From positions 1,302,001-1,366,000 of the forward strand of contig NZ_LT900217.1 of assembly GCF_900199375.1 (NCBI RefSeq): 64,000 bases of DNA. Reading direction: 5' to 3'. The translations under genes were made by a program, and so were the position numbers. Under the pieces are notes generated by a model. The model saw nothing but the letters and a program-made list of their open reading frames with translations, was not told where the DNA came from and made no database searches. Each line of letters starts with the position of its first letter. Within the stretch, counting starts at the first letter, position 1. The stretch comes from Gordonibacter urolithinfaciens (GTDB lineage Bacteria; Actinomycetota; Coriobacteriia; Coriobacteriales; Eggerthellaceae). Positions 34,479 to 43,701 of this stretch are shown piece by piece.

Positions 34479-35159
34479 CTAGTTCGTCACGTCGCCCGAC
34501 TGGTTCAGGCTGATGGGATCGCCCACGAACGTCGAGGGGGCCTTGAACAACGTCTTGAAGAAGTCCTTCGTGCGCGCGGGGATCTCGCGCAGGTCGTACT
34601 GGGCCTGCTTGCTGTAGGCGTGGTAGTCGCTCGGCACGCCCAGGGCCTCGACGCCCAGACCCTGGGCGGAGTAGAGGGCCCGGTACAGATGGTAGGTCTG
34701 CGTGGCCACCACGATGCGCTCGGCACCGAACACGTGCTTGGCGCGGTACATGCTCTCGTAAGTGGAGAAGCCCGCATGGTCGCAGAAGATATCCTCGCTG
34801 GGGACGCCTTGGGCGATGGCGTAGTCCTTCATGGCCTTCACCTCGTTGTACGACACCGTGGAGTTGTCGCCGCTCATGATCATCTTGGGCGCGGCGCCCG
34901 CACGGTACAGCGCGATGCCGTCGTCCAGGCGGTCCTGGAGGATGCCCGACGGCGTGCCGTCGGCGAACACGGAGGCGCCCAGCACCACGATGGCATCGGC
35001 ACCGAAAGCCGCGGCCGTCTCGGTGTCGACGATGGCGTCCTTCGTCGTGGTAACCGTGGCGAGGTTCGTTCCCGCCACGACCAACGCCGCAACGACCGCG
35101 CACCCGACCACGAACCCGACCATACGCCTCAACCATCCATGTTTCTTGTTACGTGTCAT
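34479..35159 (-). CDS. SanA/YdcF-like DUF218 membrane protein
   Basis: 226 residues with one N-terminal membrane anchor (MVGFVVGCAVVAALVVAGTN) and an outside-facing DUF218 domain. Family motifs seen: ADAIVVLGASVFADGTPSGI, KMIMSGDN, TYESMYRAK and ATQTYHLYRALY. SanA-type proteins affect envelope integrity and vancomycin sensitivity; the catalytic role is unknown. Start at 35159 (ATG) lacks a clear Shine-Dalgarno, and a TTG six codons upstream is an alternative. Confidence 0.85.
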   Translation of the reverse strand: MTRNKKHGWLRRMVGFVVGCAVVAALVVAGTNLATVTTTKDAIVDTETAAAFGADAIVVLGASVFADGTPSGILQDRLDDGIALYRAGAAPKMIMSGDNSTVSYNEVKAMKDYAIAQGVPSEDIFCDHAGFSTYESMYRAKHVFGAERIVVATQTYHLYRALYSAQGLGVEALGVPSDYHAYSKQAQYDLREIPARTKDFFKTLFKAPSTFVGDPISLNQSGDVTN

Positions 35160-35312
35160 AAGGTTTGATGATAGCAAACGCACGCAAGCGGCAGGCTGCC
35201 GCAACACGGCCGCCATCGAATCTCACGGACTTGTCCACAAACAACGGTTGAACCGATGCCTCGATGCCGGCAAGAACGCTCTGCGGCGCCCGGCCGCTCC
35301 TCGCGCAGCCAG

Positions 35313-36365
35313 CTAGCGCAGCACGCACCGGTGGCCCGGCGTGGCGCTGCAGCCGTTGCATGAGACACAGCGCGAAACCGCCTGCGGGTCGGCCGCCCAG
35401 CGGTTCGGCAGGTCGGGCTCGCAGATGAGGGGACGGCACAGGCCGAACCCGGCAATACCCTCGTCGGCCAAGCGCTCCATCGCGTCGACGCGGCGGTTGC
35501 CGCCCGTGAGGATCACCGGCACCGGCACGGCCCGCGCCAGCCGCCGCGCGTAGGCGGCGAAGAACGGCTCGCCGGCGAAATCGCGCGCGCGGCAGGCACG
35601 CCACGGACCGCTCACCTCGATGGCCGAAACGCCGGCTTCCACCAGCAGCTGCGCCGCCTCCAGGCTGTCGTCCTCGGTCAGGCCGCCCTCCACGCCGTCC
35701 GAGCTGTTCAGCTTCACGAGCACGGGATATTCCGCGCCTGCCTCCCGCCGAATGGCCGCGAGCGCCTCCACGACGATGCGCGCGCGGTTCTCAACAGGGC
35801 CGCCGTACTCGTCCGTCCTACGGTTGAGCAGCGGGTTCAGGAACTGGCTCAGCAGGTAGCCGTGGGCGGCATGCAGCTCCACCCCGTCGAACCCCGCGTC
35901 GCGCGCACGACGGGCTGCCGCGGCGAACGACTCCACGAGCAGGCGGATGTCGCCCCTCGAGGCCTCGACGGGGACGATGCCCGTCTTGGGGTTGGGCACC
36001 GCCGACGGACCCAGGATGCGCGCGCTCGGGGGATCGAGCTTCGTTGCGGAGCCTCCGTACACGATCTGCGAGACAACGCGCGCGCCGTAGGAATGGAGGC
36101 GTTCTACCAGCTCGCGGTACTCCGGCACGAACGAGTCGTCGTAGATTCCCAGCATGCGCGGGTTCGGCTGCTCGTCGGGCGTCACGTACGCGTACCCCAA
36201 GATGACGGTGCCCGCCCCGCCGGCCGCCAGATCCTCGCAAACCGCCGCCAGCTCCGGCGTGAGGTGCCCGTCGTCGGTGGCCAACCCCTCGTAGGTCGCC
36301 GCCCGCACCAACCGGTTCCTCGCCCGCAGGCTCCCGATGCACATCTCCTCGAACAGCGTGCCCAT
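35313..36365 (-). CDS. Old-yellow-enzyme family NADH:flavin oxidoreductase
   Basis: 350-residue FMN-binding TIM barrel. Visible family motifs are the N-terminal SLRARNRLVRAATYEGLA, the active-site region GFDGVELHAAHGYLLSQFLN, the NRRTDEYGGPVENRARI signature and C-terminal GFGLCRPLICEPDL. A short Cys-rich tail (CVSCNGCSATPGHRC) resembles the cluster-binding segment of 2,4-dienoyl-CoA reductase-type enzymes, but the extra FAD/NAD domains are absent. It may reduce enones or host- or plant-derived compounds; substrate unknown. It stands alone. Confidence 0.9.
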   Translation of the reverse strand: MGTLFEEMCIGSLRARNRLVRAATYEGLATDDGHLTPELAAVCEDLAAGGAGTVILGYAYVTPDEQPNPRMLGIYDDSFVPEYRELVERLHSYGARVVSQIVYGGSATKLDPPSARILGPSAVPNPKTGIVPVEASRGDIRLLVESFAAAARRARDAGFDGVELHAAHGYLLSQFLNPLLNRRTDEYGGPVENRARIVVEALAAIRREAGAEYPVLVKLNSSDGVEGGLTEDDSLEAAQLLVEAGVSAIEVSGPWRACRARDFAGEPFFAAYARRLARAVPVPVILTGGNRRVDAMERLADEGIAGFGLCRPLICEPDLPNRWAADPQAVSRCVSCNGCSATPGHRCVLR

Positions 36366-36548
36366 GATGCCCTCGCTCTCCTCGTGCCCGTTTTCAGCGG
36401 ATTAATGCAATGATTCTAGCAGTTCGCCGCGCAAGGCGGCATGTAATCGGGAGCCACGTACGTCAAGACACCGCCTATGCCGGGCTTCAAGAACTGCCAC
36501 TTGCTCCCGAGGGCGGTTCATGGTGCAAGCTCCCCTGCCTGAAGAGGA

Positions 36549-36582
36549 AGAGGGCATCCCGAACACGCCCGGGATGCCCTCT
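36549..36582 (-). terminator. Terminator of leuS
   Basis: A perfect 12-bp stem (AGAGGGCATCCC/GGGATGCCCTCT) 29 bases after the leuS stop; followed on the minus strand by a pyrimidine-rich TTCCTCTTC. Confidence 0.75.
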
Positions 36583-36610
36583 GCAGCCAGAATACGAAAC
36601 AGGATGCCCG

Positions 36611-39184
36611 CTACTTCGCCACGATGTTCACCAGGCGGCCGGGGACGAGGACGACCTTCTTCACGTCCTTGCCTGCGAGCGCCGCCTCCACGGCGGCGAG
36701 GCCGGCGGCCTTCACGTCGTCCTCCGCAGCATCGGCGGCCACCGTGATCTTGGCCTTCACCTTGCCGTTCACCTGCACGGCCAGCTCCACCTCGTCGGCC
36801 TTGGCCTGCTCGGGGTCAAACTCGGGCCACGGCTGCGTGTGCACGGAGCCCTCGCGGCCCAGCACCGCGCTCCACAGCTCCTCGGCCCAGTGCGGGGCGA
36901 TGGGGGCCATGAGCTTCACGATGACCTCGGCCACCTCCGGGTCGATGGCGCGGGAGCCCTCGCAGGCCGCACGCTCCTCGGGCGAGCACTTGCGCAGGTA
37001 GTCGGCCGCCGCGTTGCACAGCTCCATGATGGCGGCGATGGCGGTGTTGAAGTTGTTGCGGTCGAAGTCGTCGACCACCTTGCCCGCCACGCGGTGCCGC
37101 TCGCGCACGAGGGTCTTGAGCGCCTCGACGCCCTCGGCCTCGCTCGCGCCCGGCTGGTAGAGCGTCTCGTCGCCCGCTTGGCCCACCAGGTCGCACACGA
37201 TGCGCCACGCGCGGTTCATGAACTTGTAGATGCCGGCCAAGCCGCCCTCGTCCCACAGCAGATCCTTGTCGGGCGGGGCCATGAACAGGATGTAGGCGCG
37301 CACGGCGTCCGCGCCGTACTCGGCGATCATGTCCTCGGGAGCGATGACGTTGCCCTTCGACTTGCTCATGGTCTCGCCGTGCTCGTCCTTCACCATGCCC
37401 TGGCACAGAAGGTTCGCGAACGGCTCGTCGAAGTCGACCATTCCCAGGTCGCGCAGCACCTTCGTAAAGAAGCGGCTGTACAGCAAGTGCAGGATGGCGT
37501 GCTCGATGCCGCCTATGTACTGGTCCACCGGCAGCCAGCGGTTCGCCTTCTCGGGCGCGAACGGCAGCTCGTCGTTGTGCGGGTCGGTGTAGCGCAGGTA
37601 GTACCAGCTGGAGCACGTGAACGTGTCCATGGTGTCCGTCTCGCGCTTGGCCGGGCCGCCGCACACGGGGCACGTGGTGTTCACGAACGCCTCGTGCGTG
37701 GCCAGCGTCTCGCCGGCGGCGAGGTCGATATCCTCGGGCAGGCGCACCGGCAGGTCGCTTTCCGGCACGGGTACCAGGCCGCACTCCGGGCAGTGGACGG
37801 CCGGAATGGGATTGCCCCAGTAGCGCTGGCGGCTGATGAGCCAGTCGCGCAGGCGGAACTCCACCTTCGTGCGGCCGAGGCCCTGCGCCTCGAGGTCGGC
37901 GATGATGGCGTCCACGGCCGGGCTGTGCTTGCCGCCTGTCATGCCGGTGTACTTGCCGGACTGCACGAGGACGCCCTCGGCGTCGTAGGCGTGATCCCAG
38001 TCAACGCTCGTCACGCGACGCTCCTGCACGCCGTCGAGCTCGGGAAACAGCGGATCGTCCTCGCCCAAGATGATGGGGATGATGGGCAGGTCGTACTTGC
38101 GCGCGAATTCGAAGTCGCGCTGGTCGCCGCAGGGCACGGCCATGACCGCGCCGGTGCCGTAGTCGCTCACGATGTAGTCGGCCACCCACACGGGCACTTT
38201 CTCGCCGTTGACGGGGTTCACCATGTAGCGCCCGGTGAACGCGCCGTGCTTCTCGCGGTCGCCCTGGGCGCGCTCCACGGCGCTCACCTTGGCGGCCTGC
38301 TCCACCACCTCGCGCACGCCGGCCTCATACTCGGTGCCGGCCACGAGGTCCATGAGGCCCTTGTACTCGGGGGCCAGCAGGAAGAACGAGCAGCCGAACA
38401 GCGTGTCAGGGCGCGTGGTGAACACGGTGATGAGGTCGTCCTCAGTCGGCTCGGCGGGCGCTTCGCCGTCGGGCCCGCACAGCGTGAACGTGACCTCGGC
38501 GCCCTCGGAGCGGCCGATCCAGTTCGCCTGCATCTGCTTGACGCGCTCGGGCCAGCCGTCCAGCTGGTCGAGGTCGTCCAGCAGCTCCTGGGCGTAGTCG
38601 GTGATCTTGAGGTACCACTGCGTGAGGTCGCGCTTCTCCACCGCGCCGTGGCAGCGCCAGCACTCGCCTTCGGTGACCTGCTCGTTCGCGAGCACCGTCT
38701 CGCAGTTGGGGCACCAGTTCACCGGGCTGTTGCGGCGCTCCACCAGGCCCTTCTCCCACATCTTGAGGAAGATCCACTGGCCCCAGCGGTAGTACTCGGG
38801 GTCGCACGCCACCACGGTGCGGTCCCAGTCGTAGCTGAAGCCCATGCGCTTGAACGACGCCTTCTGCGTATCGATGTTCTCGTAGGTCCACTTCGCCGGA
38901 TGGTTGTGGTGCTTGATAGCCGCGTTCTCCGCCGGCAGGCCGAACGCGTCCCAGCCCATGGGGTGCAGCACGTCGAAGCCGCGCATCTTGGAGTAGCGCG
39001 CGATGACGTCGCCGATGGTGTAGTTGCGCACGTGCCCCATGTGGATGTCGCCCGAGGGGTACGGGAACATCTCGAGCACGTAGCGCTTCGGCTTGGAGGC
39101 GTCCTCGGTCACTTTGTACAGGTCGGCGTCGGCCCACGCCTTCTGCCAGCGGGGCTCGATCTCATGCGGGTTGTAAGGTTTCAT
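36611..39184 (-). CDS. leuS: Leucyl-tRNA synthetase
   Basis: 857-residue class I aminoacyl-tRNA synthetase that charges tRNA-Leu. Catalytic motifs are intact: HMGH (in [18 protein letters not shown]) and KMSKS as TMSKSKGN. A zinc-ribbon-like CPNC...CWRC, the editing domain (TTRPDTLFG) and the C-terminal anticodon and tail domains are present. Length is normal for bacterial LeuRS. ATG at 39184 has GAGGAAAG upstream; the longer frame is not coding. A single-gene unit with its own promoter and terminator; no T-box leader is seen. Confidence 0.98.
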   Translation of the reverse strand: MKPYNPHEIEPRWQKAWADADLYKVTEDASKPKRYVLEMFPYPSGDIHMGHVRNYTIGDVIARYSKMRGFDVLHPMGWDAFGLPAENAAIKHHNHPAKWTYENIDTQKASFKRMGFSYDWDRTVVACDPEYYRWGQWIFLKMWEKGLVERRNSPVNWCPNCETVLANEQVTEGECWRCHGAVEKRDLTQWYLKITDYAQELLDDLDQLDGWPERVKQMQANWIGRSEGAEVTFTLCGPDGEAPAEPTEDDLITVFTTRPDTLFGCSFFLLAPEYKGLMDLVAGTEYEAGVREVVEQAAKVSAVERAQGDREKHGAFTGRYMVNPVNGEKVPVWVADYIVSDYGTGAVMAVPCGDQRDFEFARKYDLPIIPIILGEDDPLFPELDGVQERRVTSVDWDHAYDAEGVLVQSGKYTGMTGGKHSPAVDAIIADLEAQGLGRTKVEFRLRDWLISRQRYWGNPIPAVHCPECGLVPVPESDLPVRLPEDIDLAAGETLATHEAFVNTTCPVCGGPAKRETDTMDTFTCSSWYYLRYTDPHNDELPFAPEKANRWLPVDQYIGGIEHAILHLLYSRFFTKVLRDLGMVDFDEPFANLLCQGMVKDEHGETMSKSKGNVIAPEDMIAEYGADAVRAYILFMAPPDKDLLWDEGGLAGIYKFMNRAWRIVCDLVGQAGDETLYQPGASEAEGVEALKTLVRERHRVAGKVVDDFDRNNFNTAIAAIMELCNAAADYLRKCSPEERAACEGSRAIDPEVAEVIVKLMAPIAPHWAEELWSAVLGREGSVHTQPWPEFDPEQAKADEVELAVQVNGKVKAKITVAADAAEDDVKAAGLAAVEAALAGKDVKKVVLVPGRLVNIVAK

Positions 39185-39291
39185 GGCGGTGTCTTTCCTC
39201 GTCAGGTCTCGCCCTGTCGGACGGGAGCGCCACGGCAAGGCGATGCCGCCCGCGCGCGTCCGCGCAGGGGGCTCGATTCGCGAATGCTCCC

Positions 39292-39297
39292 ATTATA
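39292..39297 (-). promoter_or_regulatory. -10 element of leuS
   Basis: A perfect TATAAT on the minus strand, about 108 bases upstream of the leuS ATG; no good -35 hexamer is visible. Confidence 0.5.
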
Positions 39298-39399
39298 GTG
39301 ATTTTCCCCTGCACCGGGGGTTCTCCACGCAAATTCGAGCCGATCAGGCGGGGCAAAGTCCCCGGGTTCCGAGTAGATTGGGGATCGCAGGAACCTTGA

Positions 39400-40422
39400 T
39401 CAGCGCCGCGCGTGGCGATCATCGGCGAGCAGGGCTCCGAACCAGTACGAAGATGCACCGGCCAGCACAAGGTGGTCGCCGAACTCGAGCTCGAACGGCT
39501 CGGCACCGTCGCGGGCGCTGTCGTACACAACGCGGCCCTCGCGCAGAACGCGGCTCCCATGGACCGAGCCTTGGTCCTCCAGAAGCCATCTTCCACCCTC
39601 CCCTACGATACGACAATGCCGACGCGAAACGCAGGGATCCGTCTCAATGATGTCGCAATCGGTGTAACGGCCGATGGAGAACGGGCGGTCGGATGCGACT
39701 GTCCACCAGTTGCCCAAGGCATCAGGCTCGTCGCTCGCGTACTTGACGAGGCAGGCACAGCCTTCGCGCCGAACGGCTCGATCCGGATCGTTGCCCTTGC
39801 CATCTGGGATGGTGAGAGGCGTCTCATCGGCCAGCTCGCACACGAAGCGCTCGTCCAAATGGCCGAACGTCATGAGGTGGAAGTACGAGGATGCGAGCAC
39901 AACCAGCATATCTTCGCTACGCACAGCAGGCTGCTGCTCGCACCAAACGAACAGCGAGTTCATCTCGTTCGCGATGCGATCGAGACGCAGCTCCACACGC
40001 CCGTCCTCGCGCTCATGCTCCAACCCGCGCTGCACGTCGGTCCACAAGGGACCGCAGAAGTAAATGACAAGGTCCCCGACAGTGCAATCGGGGCCATTGC
40101 AGAGATCGGCGCTCAGCAGCCGCGCCGCATCGTCGAACACCTGCGGGTTTCTCTCGTAGCTGGCACGGAAGTCCTCCACATAGCGTCGCGAGTGGACGAG
40201 TCGCGACAGCACCGCCGCAGTGCGCTTCCTGATGGTGGGATTGTCATGGTTGATGTAGTGGCCGTTCGTCCCAAGGTAGGAATAGAGGACCTTGTGGTTC
40301 ACCCGGCCGCGCGAGAGCGATCGGATATGCTCGGCAAAATAGTACAACGCCGTGTGCCATCCCCGATCCTCGCCCGACACGTCGAATGACCGTGCCTGTT
40401 CGGTGTTCGTCGTCAGCCGCAC
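39400..40422 (-). CDS. FHA-domain protein paired with a Ser/Thr kinase
   Basis: 340 residues. The C-terminal 100 residues form an FHA phosphothreonine-binding domain: SIGRYTDCDIIETDPCVSRR, HCRIV, then QGSVHGSRV, with the GR, SRRH and N/H-G signatures. The N-terminal 230 residues are helical and unrecognised (Trp- and Tyr-rich near the start). GTG at 40422 preceded by AAGGGGA. It lies 86 bases downstream of a protein kinase gene on the same strand, so it is probably that kinase's substrate or reader. No membrane segment. Confidence 0.85.
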   Translation of the reverse strand: MRLTTNTEQARSFDVSGEDRGWHTALYYFAEHIRSLSRGRVNHKVLYSYLGTNGHYINHDNPTIRKRTAAVLSRLVHSRRYVEDFRASYERNPQVFDDAARLLSADLCNGPDCTVGDLVIYFCGPLWTDVQRGLEHEREDGRVELRLDRIANEMNSLFVWCEQQPAVRSEDMLVVLASSYFHLMTFGHLDERFVCELADETPLTIPDGKGNDPDRAVRREGCACLVKYASDEPDALGNWWTVASDRPFSIGRYTDCDIIETDPCVSRRHCRIVGEGGRWLLEDQGSVHGSRVLREGRVVYDSARDGAEPFELEFGDHLVLAGASSYWFGALLADDRHARR

Positions 40423-40508
40423 CTTGTCCCCTTTATCTCAACTGCTTTGTCAAGCATACGTTTGCACCGGTAAATCGTTATTAGGTTATTCGTCTTGGCG
40501 AGGTCGGC

Positions 40509-41627
40509 CTATTGCGCAACACTATTGCTTGGCTCATCGGGCGGTAAATCAAGCAGGGGAAAGGCAGTCGACGCTGGCGTAGGAAGCGGTGCGGCGGCAG
40601 CGGCAAGGGGGCAAGACGCGCCGGAACCAGCATAAAGAGCCGCCAACCGACCCACCTGCTCGATCAGTTCGGACGAGCTCGGACGCAGGCCCGGATCGAG
40701 CGCAACGCACGACCGAACCAGTTGGCGCACATCATCGGGCAGGCAGGGATCGACGCGCGGAACGCCTCCCCCGCGGAAGTACGCCGACCAGAAAGAGAAG
40801 TCGTCACGCAGGCGCGGCGGAAAGGGATACGGCCAGCGACCCGTGAGCACTTCGTGCGCCACAATGCCGAAAGAGAACACGTCCAGGTTCTCGTTTTCCC
40901 ATCCGGGCGTGCGCATGATACCCTCCGGAGCCGTGTAGCCATATGAGCCGCAGGGCACGGCGTCCGTCGGCTCGCCCAGAAAGAAGGCCGTATCGAGATC
41001 GATGACGGTAGCTCGCTCGACGGGAGAAGGCGATACGATGATGTTCGAGGGCTTGAGATCTTGATGGATGAGGGCGGCGCCGGAGCCCCCGCAGCGTCCC
41101 AGATCGTGCAGGTCGGTCGCCACTGCGAGCAGCAGCGACAACGAGTCCGCCAGAAGAAGCGGCCGACGCTCGCGAGCACGCTGCGTAATAATACGAGAAA
41201 GAGGAGCGCCTTCAGCCCAGGCAGAAACCAAGTAGAGCCACTTCCCGTGCGAAGGGCGCAAGCGCGAGTCGCGAAGCACCCCGGTCGCAGCGAAGCGTGC
41301 ACCGAATGCCGTCACTCCTCTTTCTTCGGTGTCGCCGCTAGCAGTTTCTCCGTTCGCCGCGCGCCTGCTCGCTACCGCGCCAGCTCCTCTCTCCTCTGAC
41401 GCGGCTTTACGCGACCCCGCAACCAACCGCGCGAGAAGGCTTCTCTGATGCTCCAAGTAGCGGCCGTCCGCTCGCAGTGTTTTCAGGCAGTAGGCGCGGC
41501 TCTGAAGCATGTCCGAGAAGCGGCATACATGCACGCTTGAACGGCTGCTTCTCGACACGAGCTCGATCGACAGGAAAGGCTGGGGCACGGCGGGGGTATC
41601 GAGATGATGCGCAGAATGGACATGCAT
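40509..41627 (-). CDS. Hanks-type Ser/Thr protein kinase
   Basis: 372 residues. Kinase landmarks in order: ATP-lysine in YCLKTLRAD, catalytic loop LIHQDLKPSNIIV (HRD reads HQD), metal-binding VIDLDTAFF (DFG reads DLD), activation segment GSYGYTAPEG and the C-lobe DVFSFGIVAHEVLTGRWPYP. Both altered motifs keep the essential Asp residues, so activity is likely. The glycine-rich loop is poor (SRSSRSSVHV). ATG at 41627 follows GGAGGGTGGG. No transmembrane or PASTA domain; a cytoplasmic kinase upstream of an FHA partner. No phosphatase gene is adjacent. Confidence 0.9.
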   Translation of the reverse strand: MHVHSAHHLDTPAVPQPFLSIELVSRSSRSSVHVCRFSDMLQSRAYCLKTLRADGRYLEHQRSLLARLVAGSRKAASEERGAGAVASRRAANGETASGDTEERGVTAFGARFAATGVLRDSRLRPSHGKWLYLVSAWAEGAPLSRIITQRARERRPLLLADSLSLLLAVATDLHDLGRCGGSGAALIHQDLKPSNIIVSPSPVERATVIDLDTAFFLGEPTDAVPCGSYGYTAPEGIMRTPGWENENLDVFSFGIVAHEVLTGRWPYPFPPRLRDDFSFWSAYFRGGGVPRVDPCLPDDVRQLVRSCVALDPGLRPSSSELIEQVGRLAALYAGSGASCPLAAAAAPLPTPASTAFPLLDLPPDEPSNSVAQ

Positions 41628-41973
41628 ACCCACCCTCCATTTCGCCGACGCGCCATCAGCCGTCAAGACGCGTGCTCCGTACAGGGCCCTTACGCAGGCT
41701 CGTCTCTAGCAAGGGGCGCTAACGCAGGCGGTCGCACGTGAACCGCTTTAGGTTGCTCTGGAGTTATGGTCGACCATGCGGGCCGTTTGGTTTTCGGGAG
41801 CCTTCCTTTATCGCACTATAGCCTGTTGAGGCGCCTGTACGGGTTGCGCAACTTTACGGAGCGTCGGTGCTAACGCCGACGAAGGATTCAAATGGAATCG
41901 CGCGGAGACACTTTCCGGCGAAATGAAGTTCGCTGGGAACAGCCTAGCGAAGCCAAGGAAGAGCCCCGCAAGC
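41628..41973. other. Intergenic region without a supported gene
   Basis: 346 bases. It holds a 12-bp perfect palindrome ATGGTCGACCAT (41766-41777), two ACGCAGGC repeats 30 bases apart (41692 and 41722) that may belong to the kinase promoter, and a CGTCGG/CCGACG hairpin (41862-41881) that may terminate yaaA. No tRNA or ORF is convincing. Confidence 0.5.
41862..41881 (-). terminator. Hairpin downstream of yaaA
   Basis: CGTCGG/CCGACG stem with an 8-base loop, 93 bases after the yaaA stop. Weak terminator candidate. Confidence 0.35.
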
Positions 41974-42738
41974 TCAACCTTGCACGAACACGAAACAGTC
42001 GTCGGTGGAGCGGGCCCCGTCGTAGACGTGGCCGAGCTGATCGAAGGCGCGCAGGTCCTCGGGGCATTGGACGTTGCGCTCGGCGCACCAGCGCACCATC
42101 GAGCCGCGAGCGGCCTTGGCGGCGGTGGCACGCTGCTTGAGGCGGCCTTGCGTGTCGACGGTGCCGAACAGGCAGGTCACGATGCGCGGCGCCCGCGCGC
42201 CCGCGATTTTGGCGTGCGGGAGGACGGCCTTGGCGTATTCGACGGATGCGAGGTTCACGATGATGTCGGCCTCGTCGGCAAGCGCGCGATAGAGACGGTC
42301 GCCCCAGAAGGCGTAGAGGTCAGGCGCGCCGCCTGCAGCTAGCTTCGCCTGCATTTCCAGGCGGTACGGCACCACGCCGTCAAGGGGGTGCAGCATCCCG
42401 TAGAAGCCCGAGAGGATGCGCAGGTGCTCCTGCACGTAGGCCAGCTGCGCCTCGTTCATGACGCGCGGCGCTAGGTGCTGGTACTGGATGCCCTCGTAGG
42501 CGACCACCGCCGGTGTCAGCGCGCCCTCGGCCCGCAGGTCCATGGTGCGCACCCGCTCGAAGTTGAGCTCCGCCAGCATATCGCTGCATCCCCAGAGCGC
42601 CTTCGCCTCGCCGTACGACAGCGAGCGCAACGCTTCGAGCAACTGCTCCGCATCGTCGATAAACCGAGGCAGACCGTGCCACGCAAAGGCGTCGTCTACC
42701 ACGTTCATCTTCTTGGCCGGCGAAACGATGAAGCGCAT
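41974..42738 (-). CDS. yaaA: YaaA/DUF328 peroxide-stress protein
   Basis: 254-residue cytoplasmic protein of the YaaA family, which limits free iron and DNA damage under peroxide stress. Signatures: MRFIVSPAKKM at the start, QHLAPRV, GFYGMLHPLDGVVPYRLEM in mid-protein and IVNLASVEYAKAV near the C-terminal third. ATG at 42738 has GGGAGGAG. It lies 40 bases downstream of porB on the same strand and is probably cotranscribed, a sensible link between an oxygen-sensitive Fe-S enzyme and iron protection. Confidence 0.93.
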   Translation of the reverse strand: MRFIVSPAKKMNVVDDAFAWHGLPRFIDDAEQLLEALRSLSYGEAKALWGCSDMLAELNFERVRTMDLRAEGALTPAVVAYEGIQYQHLAPRVMNEAQLAYVQEHLRILSGFYGMLHPLDGVVPYRLEMQAKLAAGGAPDLYAFWGDRLYRALADEADIIVNLASVEYAKAVLPHAKIAGARAPRIVTCLFGTVDTQGRLKQRATAAKAARGSMVRWCAERNVQCPEDLRAFDQLGHVYDGARSTDDCFVFVQG

Positions 42739-42778
42739 GGCTCCTCCCTTTCGTTGTTTCCGCTGCACGATTCGGGCG

Positions 42779-43699
42779 TCAGTCGCGCCACTCCCTCCGC
42801 ATGACCTCCCACTTCGCGTCGCGGGCGGCTTCGACGGCGGCCATCTCGTCGTCCGAAAGCGCGCGGAAACGGCCTTGGCGGCGCAGGTAGGCCTCGACGC
42901 TGGCGAACTGCTTGGGGTCGCGGTTCAGGCGGAAGCGGCCTCCGGGCTGGCCGGACACCTGCTCTCCCTCGTATTCGGCGAGGTACCAGAGCCCCGTGTC
43001 CACGATATCCTTCGCGATGTCCGCCATCTCGTCCACGCCGCAGCCCCAGCCGGTGGGGCACGGGGCAATCACGTGGATGTAGCGGGTGCCGCGGATGTCG
43101 CGCGCCCGCTCCACCTTGCGGATGAAGTCGTTCAGGTAGCCGACGCTTGCCGTGGCAGCGTAGGGGATGCCGTGCGCCGCCACGATCTCGAACAGGTTCT
43201 TCTTCTGCGTGAGGCATCCGTGCACGTTCGAGCCGGCCGGCGTGGTGGTGGTCTTGGCGCCGAACGGGGTGAGCGAGCTCTTCTGGATGCCCGTGTTCAT
43301 GTACGCCTCGTTGTCGTAGCAGATATAGAGCACGTCGTCGTTGCGGTCGATGGCGCCCGAGAGCGCCTGCAGGCCGATGTCGGCCGTGCCGCCGTCGCCG
43401 GCGAAGCCCACCACCGTGCAGTCGTCGGGCTTCTTGCCCTGCGCGCGCAGGCCGGCCTCGATGCCGGTGAGCACGCTGGCCGTGGCAGCGAACGGCGTGA
43501 TCATCGCGTTGTTGGCGAAGGCGAGCTGCGGGAAGTTGAACCCGACGGCGCTCATGCAGCCCGCGGGCAGCGCGGCCACGGCGTTCGGCCCCAGCACTTT
43601 GAGCGCCGCGCGCAGGGCGAGCGACCCGCCGCAGCCCGCGCACGCCTTGTGCCCGAAGAACAGCTCGTCGTCGGTCATGTTCTTAGCGGTGACGGCCAT
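42779..43699 (-). CDS. porB: Pyruvate:ferredoxin oxidoreductase beta subunit
   Basis: 306-residue thiamine-diphosphate subunit. The N-terminal CAGCGGSLALR supplies cluster-ligand Cys residues. The TPP/Mg site is FAGDGGTADIGLQALSGAID with YDNEAYMNTG. The later VIAPCPTGWGCG is typical of PorB. It follows porA by 2 bases. The enzyme interconverts pyruvate and acetyl-CoA with reduced ferredoxin; specificity for pyruvate over other 2-oxoacids is inferred from the four-domain layout. Confidence 0.94.
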   Translation of the reverse strand: MAVTAKNMTDDELFFGHKACAGCGGSLALRAALKVLGPNAVAALPAGCMSAVGFNFPQLAFANNAMITPFAATASVLTGIEAGLRAQGKKPDDCTVVGFAGDGGTADIGLQALSGAIDRNDDVLYICYDNEAYMNTGIQKSSLTPFGAKTTTTPAGSNVHGCLTQKKNLFEIVAAHGIPYAATASVGYLNDFIRKVERARDIRGTRYIHVIAPCPTGWGCGVDEMADIAKDIVDTGLWYLAEYEGEQVSGQPGGRFRLNRDPKQFASVEAYLRRQGRFRALSDDEMAAVEAARDAKWEVMRREWRD

Positions 43700-43701
43700 G
43701 G

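Noticed and set aside
39185-39399. T-box leader upstream of leuS
   Set aside because: No T-box sequence or specifier-loop structure is seen in the short leader.
41692-41729. Pair of ACGCAGGC direct repeats upstream of the kinase as a CRISPR fragment
   Set aside because: Only two short copies with no spacer regularity and no cas genes.
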